A stretch of DNA of 64,000 nucleotides, taken from contig NZ_FZQY01000008.1 of NCBI RefSeq assembly GCF_900199585.1, positions 124,001 to 188,000 of the forward strand. The letters run 5' to 3'. The notes beneath the pieces are model-generated. The model did not search any database. It had not been told where the DNA came from and was given only the letters and a program-made list of their open reading frames with translations. Of the stretch, positions 25,330 to 34,093 are shown in pieces (position 1 is the stretch's first letter; every line of letters starts with the position of its first letter). The DNA comes from Helicobacter sp. 'house sparrow 1'. Its GTDB lineage: Bacteria; Campylobacterota; Campylobacteria; Campylobacterales; Helicobacteraceae. The translations under genes were made by a program, and so were the position numbers.

Positions 25330-25934
25330 TTTCTATATCCTAAAAGTGTTTCTCCGCTTTTTACAATATCTCCGATATTTATCTTCAAATCCACTGCTTC
25401 TGGATTAAACTTTAGCCTTAAGGTTCCTGCTTTACAAAATCCTATTCTCTCACCCATTTTCCAATCGATAAGCGAATAAAATCTTGCAGGAAAAATTTCT
25501 GAAACCACTTCCATACTAAAACCCTCACCCTCAAGCCTAATTCTAGCATTTAATTCTTCTTTTGCTCGGTTATCAGATAAATATAATTTCAATCCATTAG
25601 TTACATCTATCTTCATTCCACCTTCATAATCAAAAGGCGCTCTCAATAATCCCACATCCAATAAACCAATTTTAAAGGTAAGTAAAACCTGATTATCAAG
25701 ATACTCTATGTTTTCGATTCTGCCATCACAAGGGGATAAAAAAACATCTTTTAGTCGTTCTTTTGAAAACCTCTCGGGGTTTCTAAAAATATAAACCCAA
25801 AAGATCAGACAAACTGAAGTAAAATAAAATAATAAAGAAAAATCAAAGAGAAAAAACACACCACAAAGAAAAAGTAGAGTAATAAACCCCGCTAACCCCT
25901 CCTTAGCTGGAGCTTGTGTATGTGTATTTATCAT
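25326..25934 (-). CDS. Phosphatidylserine decarboxylase-like protein lacking the processing serine
   Basis: A 202-residue protein with one or two N-terminal helices (residues 14-50), then a Psd-like domain: YIFRNPERF, LSPCDGRIENIEYL, LLRAPFDYEGGMK and GERIGFCKAGTLRLKFNP. In short (archaeal/Bacillus-like) decarboxylases the last motif reads GxRxGxIRFGSRVD, where the serine after glycine is cleaved to give the pyruvoyl group. Here that position is threonine (AGT), and the usual histidine before the R-x-P segment is missing. It is translationally coupled to pssA. It may be a non-catalytic partner or regulator of PssA, or work by an altered chemistry. The fold assignment is good; activity is doubtful. 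Confidence 0.75.
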   Translation of the reverse strand: MINTHTQAPAKEGLAGFITLLFLCGVFFLFDFSLLFYFTSVCLIFWVYIFRNPERFSKERLKDVFLSPCDGRIENIEYLDNQVLLTFKIGLLDVGLLRAPFDYEGGMKIDVTNGLKLYLSDNRAKEELNARIRLEGEGFSMEVVSEIFPARFYSLIDWKMGERIGFCKAGTLRLKFNPEAVDLKINIGDIVKSGETLLGYRK

Positions 25935-25936
25935 CT

Positions 25937-27838
25937 TTACACCTCTTCTCGATTAATCAACCTCGTCTCAAGATTTCTTTCTTTTTCAAACTCTTGAACA
26001 ATCTCTCTCACCCTAGCACCATCAATTACTTCTTTATCAAGAAGCTCTTCTACCATTTTTTCTACTGCCTCTTTATAATCTGTCAATGTCTGCTTTACTT
26101 CATTATAGCGATCATTAAGAGTTTTCTTAATAAATTCATCCATTTTTTCGGCAATTTTTTCACTAAATTCTCTTGAACTCCCCAAACCTCCTCCAAGGAA
26201 TGCATTTCTTGGTTTTTCTAAAACCATTAACCCACTCACATCCGTCATACCATAGAAGCTCACCATAGACTTAAGGATATCTGTCGCCCTCTCTAAGTCA
26301 TTGCTAGCACCTGTAGAAATTTCCCCTAAGAATACTTCCTCTGCAGCCCTACCACCTAATAAAACATCAATTTTTGCAATTAGCTCATGCTTTTGAATCA
26401 AATATTTATTTTCTTCTGGTGTATTTAAAGTGTAACCTAGAGCAGCCATTCCACGAGGAATAATTGAAACCTTATTTACACGATCTGAACCCTTGGTCAT
26501 TTCTGAAATTATTGCATGCCCACTCTCATGATAAGCTACAATCTTTTTTTCTTTTGGAGAAATTCTACGAGATTTCTTCTCCAACCCTGCAATGCCCCTC
26601 TCAACAGCCTCTTTAAGATTTTTTTGAGAAACTTCTTTTTGATTTGCTCTACCTGCTAAGAGTGCTGCCTCATTAATAATGTTTGCTAAATCCGCCCCAG
26701 CTAAACCTGCAGTTAATTTTGCTATTTCTTGCAAATCCACATCTGTAGCAAGTTTTACAGATTTTATATGAACCTTTAAAATTTCTATTCTTCCATTAAA
26801 ATCTGGCTTATCAACCAACACTTGCCTATCAAATCTTCCTGGTCTTAATAACGCCGGATCTAAAACTTCTGGTCTATTTGTTGCAGCTAAAACAATCACA
26901 GGAGCACTATCTGAACCAAAGCCATCCATCTCTGCTAATAACTGATTGAGTGTTTGCTCTCTCTCATCATTTCCACTAATCATTCCACCAGCTGCACGAG
27001 ATTTTCCAATTGCATCGATTTCATCAATAAAAATGATACTTGGTGCTTCTTTTTTTGCCATCTCAAACAGATCTCTTACTCTACTTGCACCAAGTCCAAC
27101 AAACATTTCAATAAAACTACTTCCACTCATAGAAAAAAATGGAACATTAGCTTCCCCTGCAACTGCCTTAGCAAGCAAGGTTTTTCCTGTCCCCGGAGGT
27201 CCTACCAATAAAACACCTTTTGGAATCCTTGCACCAATTGAGGCATAGCGATTTGGATATTTCAAAAAATCAACAATCTCCACAACCTCTTCTTTTGCCT
27301 CTTCATTTCCTGCCATATCCACAAATTTTACTTTTGGTTTTTCGGCATTAACAAGTTTTTTAGAACTTCCCATACCAAAAATACCACCACCCATATTCTT
27401 CTGCATTCTAGAGGTGATTAAAATCCACAAACCAATAATAATTAAAAATGGAACTAGCCAACCTAGCATATCTGTGAAAAAGTTCGTTTCACTAAAACCA
27501 CTATAGGTGATGTTTTTTTCATCAAGCAATGGAACCAAAGAAGCATCTTGAACTTTCTTAGCAATATAATAAATTTTTTGCCCACCATTATTACTAATTG
27601 CTCTGATTGTTGTTTGCCCAATACTTACTGAATTAATCTCATTATTTTTTATCAACTGCTTAAGTTGATAATAATCAATCTCCCTAGTAACACTTCCGCT
27701 CAATCTACCTAATAAGCCACCCTCATCAATATTTGTAACTTTTGCCAAGATAAGCGCCAAAATTGCAAAAATTATAAAAAATAATAATGGATTTTGTTTT
27801 TTTGGTTTTTTATTATTGCTATTATTTTTATTCTGCAT
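25937..27838 (-). CDS. ftsH: ATP-dependent zinc metalloprotease FtsH
   Basis: A 633-residue membrane-anchored AAA protease. Two helices flank a periplasmic domain (about residues 15-130). The AAA module has Walker [10 protein letters not shown], Walker [12 protein letters not shown] and the second region of homology [21 protein letters not shown] with arginine fingers; the protease site is HESGH. It degrades misfolded membrane proteins and unstable regulators, and in some bacteria controls LpxC. It lies two bases upstream of the Psd-like gene. All catalytic residues are intact. Confidence 0.98.
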   Translation of the reverse strand: MQNKNNSNNKKPKKQNPLLFFIIFAILALILAKVTNIDEGGLLGRLSGSVTREIDYYQLKQLIKNNEINSVSIGQTTIRAISNNGGQKIYYIAKKVQDASLVPLLDEKNITYSGFSETNFFTDMLGWLVPFLIIIGLWILITSRMQKNMGGGIFGMGSSKKLVNAEKPKVKFVDMAGNEEAKEEVVEIVDFLKYPNRYASIGARIPKGVLLVGPPGTGKTLLAKAVAGEANVPFFSMSGSSFIEMFVGLGASRVRDLFEMAKKEAPSIIFIDEIDAIGKSRAAGGMISGNDEREQTLNQLLAEMDGFGSDSAPVIVLAATNRPEVLDPALLRPGRFDRQVLVDKPDFNGRIEILKVHIKSVKLATDVDLQEIAKLTAGLAGADLANIINEAALLAGRANQKEVSQKNLKEAVERGIAGLEKKSRRISPKEKKIVAYHESGHAIISEMTKGSDRVNKVSIIPRGMAALGYTLNTPEENKYLIQKHELIAKIDVLLGGRAAEEVFLGEISTGASNDLERATDILKSMVSFYGMTDVSGLMVLEKPRNAFLGGGLGSSREFSEKIAEKMDEFIKKTLNDRYNEVKQTLTDYKEAVEKMVEELLDKEVIDGARVREIVQEFEKERNLETRLINREEV

Positions 27839-27842
27839 TAAC

Positions 27843-28733
27843 CTACCTTTTAATCATTTTTAAAGCAACCCAATCCTCTTTGTGTAACATCTCACACAAT
27901 TCAAAGTCCTTAAACTTTTTTATCACATCATCTTTATAATTTTCTAAGATTCCAGAAAGAATAACTAAACTACCTTTCTTAGTTGCATTACAGAAACTAT
28001 TATATAACATTTTGATAATATCTGCCAAAATATTCGCAACTACAACATCATATTCTTCTCCCTTATAATTACCTTGGAAACTACCTTCCCAAATCTTATC
28101 AATCTTTTCGTGATTGAGAGCAAAATTCTTTTTACTCTCTTCTACTGCTAAAGAATCTACATCACACATATGAACAAGAGCACCTTTTTTCTTAGCCACC
28201 AAAGATAAGATACCACTTCCACAACCCACATCTAAAACACGCTTATCTTGTAAATCAATTTTTGAAAGTAATTCCACACACATAGAAGTTGTAGCGTGGT
28301 GACCTGAACCAAAAGCAAGGGCTGGATCTATCATTATGCTTTGAAGACTTGTAGGATTTTCATACCAACTTGGATGAATATAAAACTCTCCGCATACAAT
28401 AGGTTTTATAGCTTTTTTATAATTTTCTATCCAATCTTGATTAGCCCTTTTTTCAATCTTGTAGGCAAAACCTATCTTCTCATCTAAGCGATGAGCTAAA
28501 TTATCTGAAAAGTCTTTAAAATTTTGGATTAAAGAAGCCGGATCATCTTCCATTCTAATCACAAAACAGCTATTTTTTAGATTGTCTTTTGAGGTGTTAT
28601 AAAATACCCAATCAGAAGAGATCTTTGCATCAATCTCCTCTATAGCTTCTTGGGTAACTTCAAGAGCAAAATCAGTAAAAAGTTCAAAGTACGAGCTTGG
28701 GATTAAAGAAAGCTCAAAAAAATAATCAGTCAT
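27843..28733 (-). CDS. prmA: Ribosomal protein L11 methyltransferase
   Basis: A 296-residue SAM-dependent methyltransferase with an N-terminal substrate-binding domain and the catalytic loop RVLDVGCGSGILSLVA (motif I), preceded by ALAFGSGHHATTSMCVELL, a PrmA signature, and followed by VVANILADII with the NxxA-type motif. It methylates lysines and the N-terminus of L11. The ATG overlaps the cheY stop by eight bases, and ftsH follows in four. Assignment is firm. Confidence 0.93.
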   Translation of the reverse strand: MTDYFFELSLIPSSYFELFTDFALEVTQEAIEEIDAKISSDWVFYNTSKDNLKNSCFVIRMEDDPASLIQNFKDFSDNLAHRLDEKIGFAYKIEKRANQDWIENYKKAIKPIVCGEFYIHPSWYENPTSLQSIMIDPALAFGSGHHATTSMCVELLSKIDLQDKRVLDVGCGSGILSLVAKKKGALVHMCDVDSLAVEESKKNFALNHEKIDKIWEGSFQGNYKGEEYDVVVANILADIIKMLYNSFCNATKKGSLVILSGILENYKDDVIKKFKDFELCEMLHKEDWVALKMIKR

Positions 28734-29100
28734 TTAATCCTAAAACTGCTTCTAATTTTTCTTTAAGAACCTGAGGAGTAAATGGCTTCACAATATAATT
28801 ATTTACCCCAGCCTTTAATGCAGTGATCACCTCTATCTTACCACCCTCTGTAGTAACCATAATAATAGGAATATCCTCATACCTTGAATCAGACCTTGTC
28901 TTTTTTACAAGCTCTAACCCATTCATCTCTGGCATATTCCAATCTGTAATCAGAACACTGATATCACCATTATTATTTAAAATATCCCAAGCCTCCACCC
29001 CATTTTCTGCTTCTAAGATATCTTCATAGCCTAATCTTTGCAGTGTGTTTTTAATGATTCTTCTCATAGTAGAACTATCATCTACAACAAGCAATCTCAT
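28726..29100 (-). CDS. cheY: Chemotaxis response regulator CheY
   Basis: A 124-residue single-domain receiver. The acidic pocket D7-D8, phosphorylation site D53 (LITDWNMPEMNG), the threonine switch in MVTTEGG and the conserved lysine in VKPFTPQ are present. Phospho-CheY binds the flagellar switch to change rotation. AAAGGAG lies eight bases before the ATG. It is first in the run cheY-prmA-ftsH-psd-like-pssA-copA-copP-abc. This gene order is shared with H. pylori up to copP as I recall. Confidence 0.96.
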   Translation of the reverse strand: MRLLVVDDSSTMRRIIKNTLQRLGYEDILEAENGVEAWDILNNNGDISVLITDWNMPEMNGLELVKKTRSDSRYEDIPIIMVTTEGGKIEVITALKAGVNNYIVKPFTPQVLKEKLEAVLGLND

Positions 29101-29207
29101 CTCAAACTCCTTTAAGTTTTCCTAATGCGAAAAGTTTTTTTTGTCTTAGCCAAATCGGCATTGCACTTGTTTTTTTTAGCAAAAAATCTCGCGATTTTAC
29201 CAAAAAA

Positions 29208-29960
29208 TCAGGAAATACACAAACCAACAGGGCAATGATCGCTCCCAAAAACTTCGGGATAAATCTTTGCATCTACAAGTCTTTGACTAAAAATTTTAGA
29301 ACACAAAAAATAATCAATCCGCCAACCCGTATTATTCTCTCTAGCCTTTCCCATATAACTCCACCAACTATAAGCATCTCTCAAATCTGGATAAAAATAC
29401 CTAAAAGTATCTATAAAACCACTCTCTAATAGCTCTGTCATTTTGCTTCTTTCTTCATCTGTAAAACCTGCATTTCTACGATTGGTTTTTGGGTTTTTAA
29501 GATCAATTTCTTGATGTGCTACATTTAGATCTCCACAAACTATAACAGGTTTTTTCTTCTCAAGATTCTTAAGGTAAGCCCTAAAGTCATCTTCCCAATG
29601 CATACGATATTCCAATCTCTCCAATTCTCTTTTAGAATTTGGGGTATAGACATTTACAAGATAAAAATCATCATATTCTGCACAAATGATTCTTCCCTCT
29701 TTATCGTGATGTTCTATGCCCATATCATACGCTACACTCAAAGGCTCTTTTTTGCTTAAAATCACCACTCCAGAATAGCCTTTTTTCTCTGCACTATTCC
29801 AATAATCAAAATAGCCATCAAAGCTAAAATCTGCCTGTTCTTTTTGCATTTTAGATTCTTGGATGCAAAAAATATCTGCATCAATTTTTCTAAAAAACTC
29901 CATAAATCCCTTATTCATACAAGCTCTCAAACCATTTACATTCCACGAAATTAACTGCAT
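29208..29960 (-). CDS. xth: Exodeoxyribonuclease III / AP endonuclease
   Basis: A 250-residue member of the EEP nuclease superfamily. Conserved motifs are [10 protein letters not shown] at the N-terminus, FCIQESKM with the metal glutamate, [16 protein letters not shown] and the C-terminal GSDHCPVGL with the catalytic Asp-His. It cuts DNA at abasic sites and removes 3' blocking groups in base-excision repair. It is a single gene between cheY and tRNA-Phe. A start at 29960 gives the standard [10 protein letters not shown]. Confidence 0.95.
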   Translation of the reverse strand: MQLISWNVNGLRACMNKGFMEFFRKIDADIFCIQESKMQKEQADFSFDGYFDYWNSAEKKGYSGVVILSKKEPLSVAYDMGIEHHDKEGRIICAEYDDFYLVNVYTPNSKRELERLEYRMHWEDDFRAYLKNLEKKKPVIVCGDLNVAHQEIDLKNPKTNRRNAGFTDEERSKMTELLESGFIDTFRYFYPDLRDAYSWWSYMGKARENNTGWRIDYFLCSKIFSQRLVDAKIYPEVFGSDHCPVGLCIS

Positions 29961-30050
29961 ATTTATCCCTAGATTCTAAAATTATTGTCGATATTTAAAT
30001 TTTAAACAAAAATTATAACTACTTTAAGCTAAATTTCAAGGTTTTTTCTT

Positions 30051-30056
30051 TATAAT
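30051..30056 (+). promoter_or_regulatory. -10 element of tRNA-Phe promoter
   Basis: TATAAT at 30051-30056, 46 bases before tRNA-Phe. No convincing -35 hexamer is seen at 17 bases spacing. Confidence 0.5.
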
Positions 30057-30102
30057 CCCACTTTGTTTTTAAGCAAAAAATCTTTCAAAAATTTAAGATA
30101 AT

Positions 30103-30178
30103 GGCTTGATAGCTCAGTCGGTAGAGCAAAGGACTGAAAATCCTTGTGTCGGCAGTTCGATTCTGCCTCAAGCCACCA
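30103..30178 (+). tRNA. tRNA-Phe (anticodon GAA)
   Basis: A 76-base cloverleaf with acceptor GGCTTGA/TCAAGCC, discriminator A and encoded CCA. The D arm GCTC-AGTCGGTA-GAGC, anticodon loop CTGAAAA (anticodon GAA) and T arm GGCAG-TTCGATT-CTGCC are all intact. It borders the collapsed restriction locus. Confidence 0.98.
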
Positions 30179-30494
30179 CTACATAAAACTACAATTTAAA
30201 ATCATCTTAGAATCTAAAAACGCAAATTTCACTTAAGGCTAGATAGCAAAAAACGATCTAATTATTAAGCTTTATATTTTTTAAAAGACCTGATAACAAA
30301 ACCTTACCTAGCATCTAAACCAAAAAATTCTAAAAAATGATTCTAAGACTTAAAAACAAAAACTTGGCACAATCTAAAGCAAATAAGACCTATCTTTTGT
30401 CTTTTTGCTTGCATACCACTTAAACTATACCTATAGAAACAACTTAAAAAAATAACTCACACTAAAGCTTTTTTCATTTGAAAATCTCTAAGAA
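30179..30494. other. Non-coding stretch between tRNA-Phe and hsdM remnant
   Basis: About 315 bases of AT-rich DNA with stops in every frame and no recognised RNA. I found no second copy of the tRNA-Phe 3' end that would mark an attachment site. It may be debris from turnover of the restriction locus. Confidence 0.5.
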
Positions 30495-30523
30495 TTGTTA
30501 TAACATTTCAAGCAAGTTATAAT
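30495..30523 (+). promoter_or_regulatory. Promoter of the hsdM remnant
   Basis: TTGTTA (30495-30500) and TATAAT (30518-30523) with a 17-base spacer, followed by the SD-like AAGAGGGG at 30527-30534 before the hsdM ATG. The promoter looks intact although the operon behind it is broken. Confidence 0.65.
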
Positions 30524-30538
30524 TTTAAGAGGGGTTTT

Positions 30539-30889
30539 ATGGATATTACGCAGTTTCAACCTATCATCAATTTTATTTGGAGTGTAGCAAATGACTTGCT
30601 TAGAGATGTGTATTTCAAAGGAAAATATCGCGATGTAATTTTGCCAATGACTGTGATTAGGCGACTTGATGTCGTTCTTGAACCTACTAAAGAAAAAGTC
30701 CTAAAAACCTACCAAACCTACAAAGATAAGCTAGAAAATTTGGATCTTATCCTCACAGGATCTCAAGGTAGTGGTATGGGATTTTATAACCACTCTAATT
30801 TTACCCTCCAAACTCTCTGTGATGATCCTAAAAATATCCGAGCAAATTTTGAAAACTATCTTGATGGATTTAGCCCCAATATCTTATAA
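30539..30889 (+). pseudogene. hsdM: HsdM N-terminal remnant (type I modification subunit)
   Basis: The first 116 codons match the N-terminal helical domain of type I DNA methyltransferase subunits: QPIINFIWSVANDLLRDVY, YRDVILPMTVIRRLDVVLE and NFENYLDGFSPN. The frame stops at 30889, before the SAM-binding and NPPF catalytic motifs, so this piece cannot methylate DNA. The next bases are coding for the C-terminal half of HsdR in another frame, so a deletion has joined the two genes. The promoter and start remain good, so a truncated peptide may be made. Confidence 0.85.
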
Positions 30890-32312
30890 GAGTTATTACA
30901 AAATTATTTCAAGCACTGAAGATAATCCAAAGTTTGATAAGAAAAAAGCCAATGCTAAGATCAAAAAGTATGTAGAGGGAAATGAAAATACAATTGCTAA
31001 AAAAGCAGAAATAATGATTGATCACTTTTATGCCCATATCCATAAAAAAATCAAAGCCAAAGCCAAGGCAATGGTAGTTACAAGCTCAAGGGAAAATGCC
31101 GTGAAATATTTCTTTGCCTTTAGGGAATACCTCAAACAAAAATTCCCCACTTATAAAGCTCTTGTAGCATTTTCTGGAGAAGTGGTATTAAATGGAGAGA
31201 GCTATAGTGAAAGTGGGCTTAATGGAATCAGTGAAGCAAATTTAAAAAAAGAATTTAAAAAAGATGAATATCGCTTTTTAATTGTGGCCGAAAAATATCA
31301 AACAGGTTTTGATCAACCTCTTTTACATACGATGTATGTAGATAAGCGATTAAATGGAGTAAATGCGGTGCAAACTCTCTCAAGAGTAAATCGCACTTGC
31401 GAAAACAAAGAAGATACTTGTGTGCTTGATTTTGCAAACTCTCATGAGGAAATTGGTTTTGCTTTTAGCACTTTTTATGAGCAGACATTCTTAAAAGAAC
31501 CCACAGATATCAATAAAATTTTTGATCTTAAGAGTATTTTGTTTGAATATAAAATTTACTCTCAAGAAGAAGTAGAAAAATTTACAGAGATGATTTTAAA
31601 AAAAGAAAAAGAAAATATCATCCATTCATACCTTGATGTAATGGTTGAGCGATACAATGCTTTAGATAATGATGATATCAAACTAGAATTTTACAATAAG
31701 GCTAAAACTTACTTAAAAGATTATTCTTTTTTAGCTCAAATCCTGCCATTTGAAGATATTGAGCTAGAAAAAACTTACATCCTACTCAAAAAGCTTATTA
31801 CTAAGATTCTTCCACCTAAAACAGAGGACTTAGCAAAAGGAATCTTGGATAATGTAGATTTTGAAAGCTATCGCGTGCAGTTGGATAAAACTCTAAATAT
31901 TGCACTAGAAGGAGCAGGAGAGCTTGCACCCTCACAAGCTGATGGCTCAAGTAAAATATCTGAAGCGCATCTAGAAGAACTTCTTGAAATTGTTCGAGAA
32001 TTTAACGGACGCTATGGAAATATTGAATGGGGTGAGGAAGATAAAATAGCCAAAGGATTAGTGTATATTCAAGAACAAGTAAAAGAAGATAATCATCTCC
32101 TAAAAACTGCTCAAAACTCTGACAAACAAAATACTCAAATTGAGTTTAAAAATGTCTTAGTTGAAAGAATGCAATCCATTCTTGATACACATTTTTTACT
32201 TTACCAAAGATTTAATGATGATCAAGATTTTAGAGAACGCATCACACGCAAGATGTTTGATATATGGTATAGCAGTATTGATCAAGAAACTAATAAAACA
32301 ATGATAGTCTAA
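30882..32312 (+). pseudogene. hsdR: HsdR C-terminal remnant (type I restriction subunit)
   Basis: About 475 codons corresponding to the end of a type I restriction subunit. Late helicase motifs are visible: FLIVAEKYQTGFDQPLLHTMYVDK (motif V region) and AVQTLSRVNRT (motif VI), followed by the helical C-terminal domain that contacts HsdM. The nuclease domain and helicase motifs I to IV are absent. An open frame extends back to 30771, but its first 37 residues are hsdM sequence read in the wrong frame. There is no start codon or SD at the true junction. With hsdS missing too, the locus is inactive for restriction. Confidence 0.85.
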
Positions 32313-32332
32313 TAAAAATTTTAATAATGCTA

Positions 32333-32338
32333 TATAAT
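32333..32338 (+). promoter_or_regulatory. -10 element of pnuT-thiN operon
   Basis: TATAAT at 32333-32338, preceded by TGC two bases upstream, lies 12 bases before the start of the riboswitch, so transcription would begin at its 5' edge. No clear -35 is present. Confidence 0.6.
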
Positions 32339-32349
32339 ACCTCTATGAA

Positions 32350-32424
32350 ATCCTAGGGGTGCTTAGTAAAACTAGGCTGAGAACATACCCTTGAACTTGT
32401 AGGATAATGCCAAAAAGAAAGGAT
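32350..32424 (+). ncRNA. TPP riboswitch (THI element)
   Basis: Conserved TPP-aptamer blocks occur in order: AGGGGTGC, GGCTGAGAA, ACCCTTGAAC, and GGATAATGCC followed by AAGGA. The P3 arm is short. P1 can form as ATCCT (32350-32354) with AGGAT (32420-32424). That 3' strand is the ribosome-binding site of pnuT (TTG start at 32429), so TPP binding should block translation rather than act through a terminator, and no terminator hairpin is visible. The genes downstream, thiamine transporter and thiamine pyrophosphokinase, fit the ligand. Confidence 0.93.
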
Positions 32425-32428
32425 AAAA

Positions 32429-33115
32429 TTGATAGATTCTATCAAGCTACAATTGCGCGATCTAAGCTTAGGATTTTGGATTGCTTTATTACTCTCTAGT
32501 CTCATTATTGCTTTACTTATGATTTTTTATAAAGAAAATACCATAATCTTGCTAGCAAGCTTATGTGGGATTTTTTATATATTCTTTGCAGGGCAAGGAA
32601 AGTTTTTGTGCTTTATTTTTGGGCTACTTTATTGCATTCTCTATGCTTATGTAAGCTACAAAGCTCAATTATATGGAGAAATGCTACTAACATTTTTATA
32701 CATTCCTCTTAATTTACTTGGAATTTTTAATTGGATCAAAAATCAAAATCTCTCTAAAACAAAAATAAAAATACAAACACTAAATAATCTACAAATATCT
32801 CTTTATCTTTTGCTTTTAATCTTTGTAAGTATCTTTTATGGAATCTTTTTAGAAAAAATAGATGCAAAGTTCCCATTTTTAAACGCTTTTAGCACAATCG
32901 CTCAAATTATTGCTTTTTATTTGCAAATCCATCGCTACAAAGAAAATTATCTCATTGTAACTTTTGCAAATATTATTTTATGTTATATTTGGCTGGAGCT
33001 ATTTTTGCAAAATCCAATCTATCTTGCACAAACTTTAAATATGTTTTTGTTTTTAATTCTTGGGATTTTTTACTATTTCAAATGGAATCAAGAAGCTAAA
33101 GAAAATAAAGGTTAA
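32429..33115 (+). CDS. pnuT: Thiamine transporter PnuT (PnuC family)
   Basis: A 228-residue inner-membrane protein with about seven helices of the PnuC family, which facilitates uptake of vitamin precursors; YIPLNLLGIFNWIKNQ is the recognisable family segment with the tryptophan that stacks against the substrate. The TPP riboswitch in front and thiN behind identify thiamine as the substrate, rather than nicotinamide riboside. The start is TTG at 32429, with AAGGA six bases upstream contained in the riboswitch P1 stem. thiN starts three bases after its stop. Confidence 0.88.
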   Translation: MIDSIKLQLRDLSLGFWIALLLSSLIIALLMIFYKENTIILLASLCGIFYIFFAGQGKFLCFIFGLLYCILYAYVSYKAQLYGEMLLTFLYIPLNLLGIFNWIKNQNLSKTKIKIQTLNNLQISLYLLLLIFVSIFYGIFLEKIDAKFPFLNAFSTIAQIIAFYLQIHRYKENYLIVTFANIILCYIWLELFLQNPIYLAQTLNMFLFLILGIFYYFKWNQEAKENKG

Positions 33116-33118
33116 AAA

Positions 33119-33736
33119 ATGCAGGCAATAATCTTAGCTAATGGCTCTTTTCCTAAAAAAAAGTTACTAATTCAAGAGATTTTAGATTCTAAAAATTTAG
33201 TTGTATGTGATGGTGCTATCAAGCATTTGACCAAGATTCAAAAAGAACCTAATGTAATTATTGGGGATTTAGACAGCATTTCCCCTCAACTTAAGAAAAA
33301 ATTTTTTCAAAAAATTATCCACATTAAAGAGCAAGATACAAATGATCTTACAAAAGCCTTTAATTATTGTATTACAAAGGGTTTTAAGGATATTGTGATT
33401 TTTGGTGCTACGGGAAAAAGAGAAGATCATACCCTAGCAAATATCTTTTTGCTTCATACCTACTCTAAGAAAGTAAAAAAAGTCTGTATTAAAAGTGATT
33501 TTGGTATTTTTGAAATTTATACCCCTCCTTGTAATATCCCAAGCAAAAAAGGTCAGCAAATCTCGATATTTTGCCTAGATGCCACTTGTAAGCTTACTTC
33601 AAAGGGGCTAAAATACCCTCTTTACAACCTTGCCCTAACCTCTTTAGAACAAGGAACACTCAATGAGGCATTGGGTGAAAATTTCAGTATCAACGCCTCA
33701 AAACCCACTCAAATTATTATTTATAAAACACTTTAA
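33119..33736 (+). CDS. thiN: Thiamine pyrophosphokinase
   Basis: A 205-residue cytosolic kinase that converts thiamine directly to TPP using ATP. Family motifs are VVCDGAIKHL, NVIIGDLDSIS with metal aspartates, EQDTNDLTKAF and GATGKREDHTLANIFLL. It closes the salvage pathway: PnuT imports, ThiN activates, TPP represses through the riboswitch. It converges on the thiamine-binding-family gene; the stop codons of the two overlap. Confidence 0.93.
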   Translation: MQAIILANGSFPKKKLLIQEILDSKNLVVCDGAIKHLTKIQKEPNVIIGDLDSISPQLKKKFFQKIIHIKEQDTNDLTKAFNYCITKGFKDIVIFGATGKREDHTLANIFLLHTYSKKVKKVCIKSDFGIFEIYTPPCNIPSKKGQQISIFCLDATCKLTSKGLKYPLYNLALTSLEQGTLNEALGENFSINASKPTQIIIYKTL

Positions 33737-34026
33737 TTTAAATCTTTCAAGACAGATGCGCTCCTAGTCTCTAACATCCCTTGCCTACCCTCATAGCAAT
33801 CAAACTTTGCAATTACATAATAGCGCTTTGCATCTATAGAATCTGTGGCAATCTTTAAAACCTCAAGAGCCTCTGACATATCTTTACATTCTACACTTGT
33901 CCCCATTGAGGCAAGTTCAAATTTAACACCCTTTTGTTTTAGTGTTTTTAATACATTTACTACCTCTTGTCTCTTTGATATTTCTCCGCTAATGCTAAAG
34001 ATGCTCATTTCCATCAAAACTGCCAT
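33733..34026 (-). CDS. Thiamine-binding / MTH1187 family protein (DUF77)
   Basis: A 97-residue small protein with the pattern of the MTH1187/YkoF-type thiamine_BP family: MEMSIFSISG, VLKTLKQKGVKFELASMGTSVE and EALEVLKIATDSIDAKRYYVIAKFD. Members form ferredoxin-like tetramers, and some bind thiamine or its hydroxymethylpyrimidine part. Here it sits tail-to-tail against thiN, which supports a link to thiamine, although H. pylori relatives are simply called hypothetical. AAGGAG lies eight bases before the ATG. Role: probably ligand binding or buffering; no catalytic residues known. Confidence 0.75.
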   Translation of the reverse strand: MAVLMEMSIFSISGEISKRQEVVNVLKTLKQKGVKFELASMGTSVECKDMSEALEVLKIATDSIDAKRYYVIAKFDCYEGRQGMLETRSASVLKDLN

Positions 34027-34093
34027 TTAAAAAACTCCTTAGTTTAAAATCTGCCAGTTATGATACTATAACACAAAAATTAAAAGGAATGAT

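Noticed and set aside
25916-26176. Plus-strand open frame over the 3' end of ftsH
   Set aside because: Low-complexity, F/I/L-rich translation antisense to a highly conserved gene; no ribosome-binding site.
29101-29207. Sigma-54 promoter before cheY
   Set aside because: No GG-N10-GC core with flanking TGGCAC/TTGC could be placed.
30103-30538. tRNA-Phe as an attachment site for an integrated island
   Set aside because: No repeat of the tRNA 3' end, integrase or phage gene was found; the restriction remnant alone does not show integration.
30771-30881. Apparent N-terminus of a 513-residue protein (MVWDFITTLILPS...)
   Set aside because: These codons are the hsdM remnant read in another frame; true HsdR similarity begins near 30882.
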